NCBI GenBank assembly: GCA_018829445.1
Contig: JAHJTV010000087.1
Location: 1-64,000, forward strand
Direction of reading: 5' to 3'
Origin: a bacterium
GTDB taxonomy: Bacteria > SAR324 > XYD2-FULL-50-16
Length of the DNA stretch: 64,000 nucleotides
A model generated the notes under the pieces. It did no database searches. It was not told where the DNA came from and worked only from the letters and a program-made list of their open reading frames with translations. The translations under genes and the position numbers were made by a program. Shown here in pieces: positions 45,746 through 54,700 of the stretch. Position 1 is the stretch's first letter; every line of letters begins with the position of its first letter.

Positions 45746-45773
45746 AAACAGCGCTACTAAATACTGGTATAAG

Positions 45774-47186
45774 ATGAAAAACAAAACAAAAAAAATTTGG
45801 GATCCCGGATTTGTCAATCTAATGCTGGAGTCGATTGGAGATGGTGTATTCACGCTGAATGATGGCGGTCAGATTACTTCCTGGAATCCTTCAATGCAGA
45901 GGATTACCGGATATACTTCCGATGAAGCAATTGGGCAAAGCTGTCGTCTTATTGGATTCAGCAGTTGTTTTGGAAGAGATTGTCCCAATGGTTTGAAGGA
46001 GTGCGGTATTTATAAACATGGGAAGGTTGAACCATTGGAATGCACGTTGCAGCATAAAAAAGGGCATGAAGTTCCAGTCATAAAAAGTGCCCGAGTGATG
46101 AAGAAATCAGACGGTTCAGTTGTAGGTATTGTTGAAACCTTGACTGATCTGACTGAATTAAAGGCATCCAGACTTGCCGCAGAAGCCGCAGTCAAACAAT
46201 TAGGAGAATATTACAAATTTGAAAACATCATTGGAAAAAGCCATGCCATGCAGGAGGTTTTCACTGCAATCAGGGCAGCAGCAGATAGTAAAACAACGGT
46301 ATTGATACAGGGGGAAAGCGGCACCGGAAAAGAAATCGTCGCAGGTGCGATTCATCACAATAGCAGACGGGCAAAAAGACCGATGATCATTGTTAATTGC
46401 AGTGCGCTGTCCGAATCTCTTCTGGAGAGTGAGTTATTTGGTCATGTCAAGGGTGCGTTTACCGGTGCGAATTTTGACCGAATCGGTAGATTTGAAGAGG
46501 CTGATGGCGGATCGATTTTTCTGGACGAGATTGGAGATATCAGTCCTTTAATTCAAGTCAAGTTGCTACGTGTCATCCAGGAACAGGAAGTTGAAAGGGT
46601 GGGTGAGTCAAAAAGAAGAAAAATCAATATTAGGATTATCACTGCCACCAACAAAGACCTCTACCAGCTTACCAAGGATGGCAGGTTTCGTGAGGATCTT
46701 TATTACAGGCTCAAAGTTTTTCCCCTCTTTTTACCTGCCTTGCGATCCAGAAAAGAAGATATTCCTCTTTTGATTGACCATTTTATCAGGATTCACAATA
46801 AAAAAACCGGCAAAATGATCAAAGGACTGGACAGTTCTACAATGCGTGTTCTGTTAAACTACCACTGGCCAGGAAATGTAAGAGAATTGGAACATGCAGT
46901 CGAACATGCTTTTGTTATTGCTACATCTGATATCATTTCGCTATCGGATATTCCTTTTGAGATCAGTCACAACCAGGGACAATATATCAGCCCCTACGAA
47001 AGAACTGATTTTCCCGTTAAAAGCAGCATTATGAAAAACACTTTGAATCGGGAGCTGTTGCTGAGGGTTTTGGAAGAGAGCGATTGGAATAAAGCAGAGG
47101 TTGGAAGAAGAGTAGGGTTAAGCCGTGCTTCGATTTGGAAGTATATGAAAAAATGGGACATTCCCATGGTAAAGCCCGGAGAATAG
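45774..47186 (+). CDS. PAS-domain sigma-54-dependent transcriptional activator
   Basis: The protein has about 470 residues. A PAS domain (about 12-130) contains a cysteine cluster (SCRLIG, SCFGRDCPNG, KECGIY) that may bind a metal or cluster or sense thiols. The AAA+ domain (about 155-390) has Walker A GESGTGKE, GAFTGA and GGSIFLDEIGD. The Fis-type helix-turn-helix ends the protein (KAEVGRRVGLSRASIWKYM). The ATG at 45774 fits the PAS start; a longer frame from 45696 would read through the predicted promoter start and the dyad. It probably activates the divergent arsR-tusA-mvhD unit and perhaps further hdr genes. Confidence 0.9.
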   Translation: MKNKTKKIWDPGFVNLMLESIGDGVFTLNDGGQITSWNPSMQRITGYTSDEAIGQSCRLIGFSSCFGRDCPNGLKECGIYKHGKVEPLECTLQHKKGHEVPVIKSARVMKKSDGSVVGIVETLTDLTELKASRLAAEAAVKQLGEYYKFENIIGKSHAMQEVFTAIRAAADSKTTVLIQGESGTGKEIVAGAIHHNSRRAKRPMIIVNCSALSESLLESELFGHVKGAFTGANFDRIGRFEEADGGSIFLDEIGDISPLIQVKLLRVIQEQEVERVGESKRRKINIRIITATNKDLYQLTKDGRFREDLYYRLKVFPLFLPALRSRKEDIPLLIDHFIRIHNKKTGKMIKGLDSSTMRVLLNYHWPGNVRELEHAVEHAFVIATSDIISLSDIPFEISHNQGQYISPYERTDFPVKSSIMKNTLNRELLLRVLEESDWNKAEVGRRVGLSRASIWKYMKKWDIPMVKPGE

Positions 47187-47271
47187 AATTTTGATCCTTT
47201 TTCTATACTGCTTTGATTGTGGCATAAAACACCTCTTTCCATTGGATGATTGATACAATAGTGTTTATACA

Positions 47272-48492
47272 ATGACAACGAAAGATTTTCGGCAAAATTT
47301 CTTAGCCTTCATCTGGCATGCTCTTTTTCTAGCATTCGCTTCCATTTTTATTGATGTCAATACTGTTCTTCCCTCTTTGTTACTTAACATAGGGGGTTCA
47401 AGCATTCACATCGGATTTCTCACCGGTATTTCTATCGGACTGCCGATGATTGCCCAACTGTTTTTTGCTGCTTTTTTAGCGGGTCGCACTCGCAAAAAAC
47501 CCTATCTGCTTCTTGGCATTTACCTTCGCGTTTTAGCATTGGCTGGAATGGGCTACACTTTAGCTGTTTCTTCCTCCAGTGATCCCGGTGAAGTATTGCT
47601 GATGGTTTTTTTGGGAGTTGGGCTTTTTGCGGTCAGCGGCGCTTTTGCCGGTGTGTCTTACACAGACTTGCTTGGAAAGATATTTATCGGTACCCAGAGG
47701 GAAAAGTTTTTAGTTTTTAAACAGCTTATTACAGCGCTGGGCATGTTAGCATCTGCATTGATTGCCCGTCATTTGGTGACCTCACTGGCATTCCCTCAAA
47801 ATTACGCCCTGTTCTTTTTTCTCGCTTCCGGACTTTTGTGCATCGCTACTTTCGGATTCATGATGATTAAGGAAGATTCAATTAAAAAGGACAAATCGCA
47901 TGGCGTGCTAGCGGTTATAAAAACGATTCCAAAACTGCTCAAATCGGATAAAAACCTGAGAAATTATATCGTATTAATTAACCTGATCAGCCTGGGTCTC
48001 ACCACGATCCCATTCTACGTAGTCTATTCCAAATCTCTTTTCGGCTTAACGGCAGAACAGGTTGGAAATTTTCTGTTGTTTCAGTTTTTGGGTATGATAT
48101 TCTCAACCCTCATATGGCAAAAAGTTGCAAAGCATTTCAGGTTCAAAGGCTTAGCTTATATCAGTATCGCTTTTGGTTGTCTGATTCCTGTTTTGGTTCT
48201 GTTTTTAGCTAATTACGGTATTAATGTTTTTCAGTGGATTTTTTTTATTGCAGGCTTTTTTATATCAGCTTACATGATTTTTTTACAGGGAATGCTGCTT
48301 GAGATATCGGACAACGAAAATCGGGCTGTGTACGCCGGAATCAGCGGTACGCTCAGCCTCACGGCAGTGATCTTCCCTTTGGTAGCCGGTGTACTCATTG
48401 AATCCTTCGGTTTCTTTGTTATTTTTGTTTCAATCTCTCCGCTAATTTTCTCTTCAATATTTTTTCTCAGAAATATTGAGTGTCTCAGATGA
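47272..48492 (+). CDS. Major facilitator superfamily transporter
   Basis: The 406-residue protein has 12 hydrophobic segments. The loop between helices 2 and 3 reads FLAGRTRKKPYLLLG, a version of the MFS motif A, and a longer cytoplasmic loop after helix 6 (MMIKEDSIKKDKSHG) divides the two halves. The substrate cannot be inferred. It lies 85 bases downstream of the sigma-54 activator gene on the same strand. It may therefore export or import a compound linked to the regulated pathway, but it could equally be independent. Confidence 0.85.
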   Translation: MTTKDFRQNFLAFIWHALFLAFASIFIDVNTVLPSLLLNIGGSSIHIGFLTGISIGLPMIAQLFFAAFLAGRTRKKPYLLLGIYLRVLALAGMGYTLAVSSSSDPGEVLLMVFLGVGLFAVSGAFAGVSYTDLLGKIFIGTQREKFLVFKQLITALGMLASALIARHLVTSLAFPQNYALFFFLASGLLCIATFGFMMIKEDSIKKDKSHGVLAVIKTIPKLLKSDKNLRNYIVLINLISLGLTTIPFYVVYSKSLFGLTAEQVGNFLLFQFLGMIFSTLIWQKVAKHFRFKGLAYISIAFGCLIPVLVLFLANYGINVFQWIFFIAGFFISAYMIFLQGMLLEISDNENRAVYAGISGTLSLTAVIFPLVAGVLIESFGFFVIFVSISPLIFSSIFFLRNIECLR

Positions 48493-48624
48493 GTTGATAT
48501 TTGGATACTATCTAGAAATGTATCTATTCAGCTAGATAAACCAAGCCTGTCAAAGGCAGAGATAGATCTTGTATCGTCGGACAAAGTGTTGTCAGACCTA
48601 TGCTAAGCGCGCAATATTTGTAGG

Positions 48625-48644
48625 GTGGGCAAAGCTTTGCCCAC
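48625..48644. terminator. 20-bp perfect palindrome between convergent genes
   Basis: GTGGGCAAAGCTTTGCCCAC is a perfect palindrome within TAGGGTGGGC...GCCCACGC. It lies between the MFS gene and the oppositely oriented enoyl-CoA hydratase gene. It could work as a bidirectional terminator, although no T run follows. Similar TAGGGTGGGCA palindromes are scattered in many bacterial genomes, so a dispersed repeat is an alternative. Confidence 0.4.
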
Positions 48645-48694
48645 GCTGAATCTGAACAGTTACCTATTTTTTATTTAAAGATCATGCATCTGCC

Positions 48695-49474
48695 TTATTT
48701 CAGTTTCCAGGTGGGGACCCGTTTTTCCATGAAGGCACTAATACCTTCAGCAGCATCTTCAGTTGTACATAACCGTGCAAAGGCCTCATTCATATAACTG
48801 AATGCCTTGTAATAATCCAGGTCAGCTGCTGAATAAAAAGCCTGTTTGGCGATCTGCAAAGCAAGTGGACTCTTTTGAGCCAGGCTGGCAGCCCAGCTCC
48901 TGGTCTCCTTTTCAAGATCGGCTTCGGGCAAAACTTTATTAACCAGTCCCATATGGAGGGCTTCTGCTGCAGATATCAAATCACCGGACAATAGCAGTTC
49001 CAGAGCTCGTTTTCTGCCGATGGACCGAGAAACAGGTATGACGGGTCCGATACAATTCAAACCAACATTGATAGCCGTCAGGCCAATACGTGATCCTTCC
49101 CCGGCAACAGCAAGATCGGCTGCTGCTACCAGTCCTGCACCATTTGCGGCAGCAACTCCATGAACCTGGGCAATAACGGGTTTGCTTATGCGGCTGATTG
49201 TAATCAAAGGTTCTTCCATGTATTCTATCCATTTTCTATAATCTGTTGCACTTTTGTTTGAAAAATCACTAATATCGATGCCTGCACAGAATGCTTTTCC
49301 AGAACCTTTGATAATAATGACCCGTACAGTGTTATCCACATCAAGTTTTAAAAATGCTTGCTGCAGCTCCTTTGCAAGTAAACTATTGAATGTATTCAGA
49401 CTATCCGGTCGATTCAACATTATTTCCGCTACATAATCCTTACCGACTTCTTCTGTGATATTCTTATAATTCAT
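48695..49474 (-). CDS. Enoyl-CoA hydratase/isomerase (crotonase) family protein
   Basis: The 259-residue protein has the crotonase fold: LNRPDSLNTFN near the N-terminus and both oxyanion-hole segments, KAFCAGIDISDF (about residues 62-73) and HGVAAANGAGLV (about 105-116). The second catalytic glutamate position is kept in RALELLLSGD. The first position, usually PExxLG, reads AINVGL here and lacks the acid. It may thus act as an isomerase, a hydrolase or an unusual hydratase. A GGGGG stretch precedes the ATG. No neighbouring beta-oxidation genes are present. Confidence 0.85.
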   Translation of the reverse strand: MNYKNITEEVGKDYVAEIMLNRPDSLNTFNSLLAKELQQAFLKLDVDNTVRVIIIKGSGKAFCAGIDISDFSNKSATDYRKWIEYMEEPLITISRISKPVIAQVHGVAAANGAGLVAAADLAVAGEGSRIGLTAINVGLNCIGPVIPVSRSIGRKRALELLLSGDLISAAEALHMGLVNKVLPEADLEKETRSWAASLAQKSPLALQIAKQAFYSAADLDYYKAFSYMNEAFARLCTTEDAAEGISAFMEKRVPTWKLK

Positions 49475-49670
49475 GGTATCCCCCTTTTTTTATTTCTAAG
49501 GTTGCCATTGATAAAGATTGCTAAAAATTCCTATAGATTCAGAAAAATGCAATCGCTTGAAAAAAGGTACAGAGAATACAATTCACGCAAAACGGTCAAT
49601 AGTTGCTGATATCCAGAAAGGTCGTCAAGTGGGTTCTTTTTGCTGTCTTATATGCATCGATAGTTGCCAC

Positions 49671-50121
49671 TTATTGACCAACCAACGTACTTAAATCAAT
49701 CCGATATTTACGAATCCTGTTTAAAACTTTCACAGGATTGATACCCAACGTTTTTGCCACTTTTGATTGATTCCTCTGGTTCTCAATGAGTGCTTTAATC
49801 AGAGTATCCCTTTCAGATTGTACCAGGGATTCCCCAGAAACAGGTACGCGTAAACTTATTCACAATAACCAGTAGAAACGTTCCATCTTTTATAACAATA
49901 TTACAACGGCATTTTTTCTTGAATTCATCGCAAAAGAGACTACACCAGGTTTGATCGTTTTGTTCAAGAGCCATCTTACAAACATCACAATTCAGTAATG
50001 CACAAGCTTTTCCGGTAATATCTCTCCCTGAATATCCCGTCGTTATCTCAAAAGCTTTATTAACCATAATGTTGCTGCCTTTTGGACCAACCAGCATCAA
50101 ACCTTCATCCATGGTATTCAT
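49671..50121 (-). pseudogene. Decayed PAS-sigma-54 regulator lacking its AAA+ domain
   Basis: The minus strand from 50121 encodes a PAS domain (MNTMDEGLMLVGPKGSNIMV) with a cysteine cluster (CALLNCDVC, WCSLFC, KKCRC) resembling the PAS domain of the regulator at 45774. After about 90 residues the frame is lost. In another frame the sequence continues SGESLVQSERDTLIKALIEN and VAKTLGINPVKVLNRIRKY, a Fis-type helix-turn-helix ending at the TAA at 49671. The whole AAA+ domain, about 240 residues, is missing. A large internal deletion with a frameshift best explains this. No sigma-54 activation is possible. Confidence 0.75.
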
Positions 50122-50804
50122 AATTCTTTTCCAGTATCGGGTTATTTCAAATTCCAGATTACCTGTCCTTATTTTTCGTTTCTGGTTTTAAGCGAAATTT
50201 AAGGATTTTCTCAAGCCAATATATTGAAATTTTTATAACATTTTACAACCCGATAAATTGTAAATGATTCCAAATTTTTGAACTTTTTACGGATTGATTA
50301 AATAAAAAAACACATGTTTAGGTACTATTTGCAGCCTTTGTATGAGTCCATCATGAGTTTATGCCTCATCGAGGCATAGGATAATAGCCGGTGACTTTCA
50401 GCCACCGGTTAGATTGCCCACCCAATTTTAGCCCTGTTTGGGCGAGGTGGAGCAGTTTTGCAGTCCTTACATCGTCCCAACATGACTGTATTTTATACTA
50501 ACATAGTTTCCGGTGGTTAAAGCACAACGGTTATATTACATAGCCCCTACAGGGCAAACAGATATCTATACAGCAGGATGTAAAAAGTTACTAAGCATAT
50601 ATGAAAATAAAGAAGCTTTGAATGGGCATAAACCCCGGGGAAATAGTCAATATATTACTACAAGATGCCGAGGTAATAAATGATTTCAAAAGAATTATTA
50701 ACTGTTCTTCGGATGAAATTGTTGATATAAGAAAAAGGAACTATTACAGGATTCCAATCCAAAAAAGGATATCCGTCAATTTCATAACCAACTTAAGGAA
50801 CGCC
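50122..50804. other. Hairpin-rich intergenic region
   Basis: This 683-base gap holds no recognisable gene. It contains a series of short perfect palindromes. ATGCCTC/GAGGCAT is at 50361-50377, CCGGTG/CACCGG at 50388-50408, and GCCC/GGGC at 50431-50443, the last enclosed by CCACC/GGTGG arms. Another GCCC/GGGC is at 50543-50555. Such clusters are typical of dispersed palindromic repeat units. No promoter for the downstream genes was identified with confidence. Confidence 0.45.
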
Positions 50805-51740
50805 ATGAAATTTAATCGGAGGCATTTTATAAAAATTTCAGGAGCGCTATCAGCAGTTACATTGGTTGGTACAGATGCAAAACCGGATTCCAGGAAAACT
50901 TTCCAGAATTCAGAAAAAGAATACGGTTGTCTGGTTGATACAACCCTTTGTGTCGGCTGTCGAAAATGCGAACAAGCTTGTAATGAACGTCATCATCTGC
51001 CAAAACCGAAAACCTCTTTCGAAGAGATGACAGTTCTGGAAAATGAGCGCCGCATGGATGAAACATCCTACACTGTTGTCAATAAGTACTATCCTGAAAA
51101 TATAGGTTCATTGACTTGGAGAACCCGTCCTGTTTTTGTGAAATTTCAGTGTATGCATTGTAATGATCCGTCTTGTGTTTCTGCATGCATTGTAGGTGCT
51201 CTCACCAAACAATCCAATGGGGCAGTTATTTATGACGTCGATAAGTGTATTGGATGCAGATACTGTATGATAGCCTGTCCTTTTCAAGTTCCGGCTTATG
51301 AATACAATGATCCGCTGACGCCTCATGTCAGAAAATGCACCTTTTGTTTTGAATATGTGAAAGAAGGTGGATTACCGGCCTGTGCCCAGGTCTGTCCACG
51401 AGAGGCTATAATTTTCGGAAGAAAGAAAGATCTTTTTGAACTGGCTCGCTGGAAAATGAAGCGAAATCCCGGTAAGTATGTCGGTCATATTTATGGAGAG
51501 TATGAAGTGGGTGGGACATCCTGGCTTTACATTGCCTCCGAACCCTTCAAAACCATTGGCTTCCCAGAGCTGGATACAGCAGCACCACCCCGGCTGACAG
51601 AAGCAATTCAACACAGTCTGTTCCAGTATTTTGCAGCTCCAATCGGGTTATTTGCTATCCTTGGTGGTGTGATGCGTTTTTCCAACTTTTTTAGTGATCA
51701 AAAGAAAACAGAAACAAATGAACCTGGAGATAAATCATGA
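50805..51740 (+). CDS. Tat-exported HybA-like four-cluster ferredoxin protein
   Basis: The protein has about 311 residues. The N-terminus NRRHFIKISG is a twin-arginine signal, so the folded protein goes to the periplasmic side. Four 4Fe-4S motifs follow: CVGCRKCEQAC, CMHCNDPSCVSAC, CIGCRYCMIACP and CTFCFE...CAQVCP. A C-terminal hydrophobic helix (FAAPIGLFAILGGVM) anchors it. This is the HybA/HmcB/DsrO arrangement and pairs with a HybB/NrfD membrane protein, here the next gene (overlap four bases). The ATG at 50805 has AGGA upstream and puts the twin arginines at residues 4-5; an upstream in-frame ATG at 50622 would bury the signal. Confidence 0.9.
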   Translation: MKFNRRHFIKISGALSAVTLVGTDAKPDSRKTFQNSEKEYGCLVDTTLCVGCRKCEQACNERHHLPKPKTSFEEMTVLENERRMDETSYTVVNKYYPENIGSLTWRTRPVFVKFQCMHCNDPSCVSACIVGALTKQSNGAVIYDVDKCIGCRYCMIACPFQVPAYEYNDPLTPHVRKCTFCFEYVKEGGLPACAQVCPREAIIFGRKKDLFELARWKMKRNPGKYVGHIYGEYEVGGTSWLYIASEPFKTIGFPELDTAAPPRLTEAIQHSLFQYFAAPIGLFAILGGVMRFSNFFSDQKKTETNEPGDKS

Positions 51741-54700
51741 ACCCACATGAAAATGCGGCTCCGGTTGAAGAAAAGTTCCTGACTCCGGGCGTAATGGTAA
51801 TGATTTCGGTTATAGCTATTGGTTTTGCTTTTGTCGTTGCACGACTTATTTATGGAATAGGTGCAATATCCAATTTAAACAATCAATATCCCTGGGGGAT
51901 ATGGATCGGGATTGATGTTGCATCAGGGGTTGCTCTGGCAGCAGGCGGATTTACGACCGGTCTTATTGCTTATATTTTTAATCGACGGCAGTATCAAGCA
52001 GTTATCAGACCTGCTTTGTTAACAGCCATGCTGGGATATACCTTTGTTGTTATCGGACTGATGATAGATTTGGGTCGTTACTGGAATATCACCAGTCCCA
52101 TATTCAACCACAATGGAAACTCCGTGTTATTCGAAGTAGCCATATGTGTGATGATATACCTGAACGTTTTATATATTGAGTTTCTCCCCATCGTGATTGA
52201 AAGATTCAAAGGAAAGGTAGATCTACCGGGATTTCTTTCCGGTTTGAACAACAGGGTAGAATCCTTGATGGGTTTTGCGGATAGAATTCTGGAACGGGTG
52301 ATGTTTCTCTTTATCATCGCCGGTGTTGTTCTCTCTTGCCTTCATCAATCCAGTCTCGGATCATTGATGTTAATTGCTCCTTCCAAAATTCACCCTTTAT
52401 GGTATACCCCTATTTTACCCCTGCTATTCCTTCTTTCGGCTTTTGCAACGGGGTATCCCATGGTGATTTTTGAGTCAATAATTGTTTCGAAATCTTTTGG
52501 GAGAAGAATCGAAATGGAGGTTTTAACACCCTTGTCGAGATATATGCCGATTTTGATCGGGGTTTATTTGGTCGTAAAACTGGGAGATATGATAGTCCGT
52601 GGATCATACATTTACTTGCTGGATGGAACATACCAAACCAACTCATTTATTGTTGAAATGGTTGTGGGTGTCATGCTTCCTTTCGTCCTGGTGCTTTTTA
52701 AAAAGGTAAGAGAATCTGCCGGTTGGCTCTTTTTTGCAGCCAGTGTTTATGTTACAGGAATCGTATTCAATCGAATCAACGTTTTTGTTGTCAGTTATAC
52801 ACCTCCTTATAAACTGGTTTCCTATTTTCCTTCTGTCGGTGAATTCTTCATCACCATTGGGCTCATTGCAACGCTTATGTTTGTGTACAGGGTGGTAGTC
52901 TTTATTTTTCCTGTTCTGGGAGCGTTACCAACTAAAATGTCACCAACAATAGTACTGTTGATCGCAATCCTGGCCCTGGGAACATTTCAACCTAAGCAGG
53001 TTTCGGCTGATACTGGTGTCGGAAATTCACAAGTAATTCAGTCCGGCCAAACACGGTTTCCATCGGTCAATGAAGCCCCAAGCCTAATTGTGCTGGATAA
53101 ACAAGTCATCAATAAGCACAGTGATCTGTATGAGTCTGTGCGTTTCATGCACCGGAAACATGCAAACGTACTGGGCGACTGCACTATTTGTCATCACCGT
53201 ATGCCTCGTGATGATAAAGACACATATGGTACTCCGGTCTCCATGGCTTGGTTGCAGGAAAACGAGGAGACTCCGGTGGGTTGCGCGGAATGCCATGATG
53301 AGCCCTTTAACCCCAAAGAATTGCATACACCGGGGTTAAAAGGTGCCTATCATCAATTGTGCATGGATTGCCACAAGGAATCGGAACAGATTCCACATGT
53401 GCGAGGACCGGTTATCCATAGTGCTATGGTCAGAGGCCCAATTGCACGTACCCTTGATACACGTGCGCCAACTGACTGTCTGGCATGCCACGCTAAAAAA
53501 GTGCCTAATCATACGGAATTGGTCAATCTTTTCCCCGGGGCCAGTCCTAAAAAGGTTACAAAAACATGTTTGGAATGCCATGAAGCTGAGGGAAAAGCAG
53601 TATTAAAAACATCTCACTGGAACTGGCATGGTTCTTCCGTTTATACCGTGGGGCACGAAGACCGTGTCGACCTAGGTAAGGACGGTGCTGTGATTAATAA
53701 CTTCTGTATCAACATTAAGGGTAATTGGCCAAGATGTACAAGCTGCCATGTTGGATATGGCTGGGAAAATGATGATTTTGATTTTACAGATATGACTGCC
53801 ATCGATTGCCTTGTCTGCCATGACACAACAGGTACTTACAAAAAAGCACCTGCTGCGGCTGGAATGCCTGATAAAAAAGTAGACCTTGTTACCGTAGCTC
53901 AAAATGTGGGCCGTCCCAGCCGAGATAACTGTGGTTCAAATTGCCATTTCAGGGGTGGAGGTGCTGATTCGGTTAAACACGGTGACCTGAGTGGAAATCT
54001 GGTAAAACCATCTGGCAATTGCGATGTGCATATGGGAGTGGATGGTAAAGGGATGGATTTTCGATGTCAGGACTGTCATAAAACACGGAATCACATGATA
54101 TCAGGCAGAAGCATATCGATTCCCGCAGTTGAGGGAGACCTCTCCTGTGAATATTGTCATACTGATGAACCGCATATTGCCGATAGTTATCTGACTGCCT
54201 ACCATTTAAACAAACATGGTAAAACTGTAGCCTGCCAGACCTGTCACATTCCCATCTATGCCAAGTGCAGCCCCACAAAAACCTACTGGGACTGGTCAAC
54301 TGCCGGACAAGATATTAAAGTTCAAAAAGATAAGTATGGTCAACCCACCTATGACAAGAAAAAAGGGAGTTTCAAATGGAAGGAAGCCGCCAAACCGGAG
54401 TATTTTTGGTATAATGGAACAGTTAAGCGATATCTTCTTGGTGATCGTATCAATGAAAAGGTCGTAACAGCATTAACCCTTCCTGTAGGGAATATAAACG
54501 ATCCTGCTTCACGTATATACCCATTTAAGGTCCATCGCGGTAAACAGATCAGTGATGCAGTTCTGAAACACCTTATTGCCCCAAAGCTCTGGGAAGGGTA
54601 TTGGAAGCATTTCGATTGGGGAAAAGCAGCCGAAGAAGGTTCGAAAGCATCCGGGCTTGAATATAGTGGAGAATATGAGTTTATAGAAACAGTGATGTAT

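Larger units (their letters stand above)
45035..45773. other. Divergent regulatory region of the hdr cluster and its sigma-54 regulator
   Basis: This 739-base gap lies between the minus-strand ArsR gene and the plus-strand PAS/sigma-54 activator. It holds a sigma-54-like promoter (45080-45095), a 20-bp dyad (45236-45255), a sigma-70-like promoter (45680-45709) and a second related dyad (45726-45745). A 74-codon frame at 45288-45512 on the minus strand has no ribosome site and no recognisable family. Confidence 0.55.
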
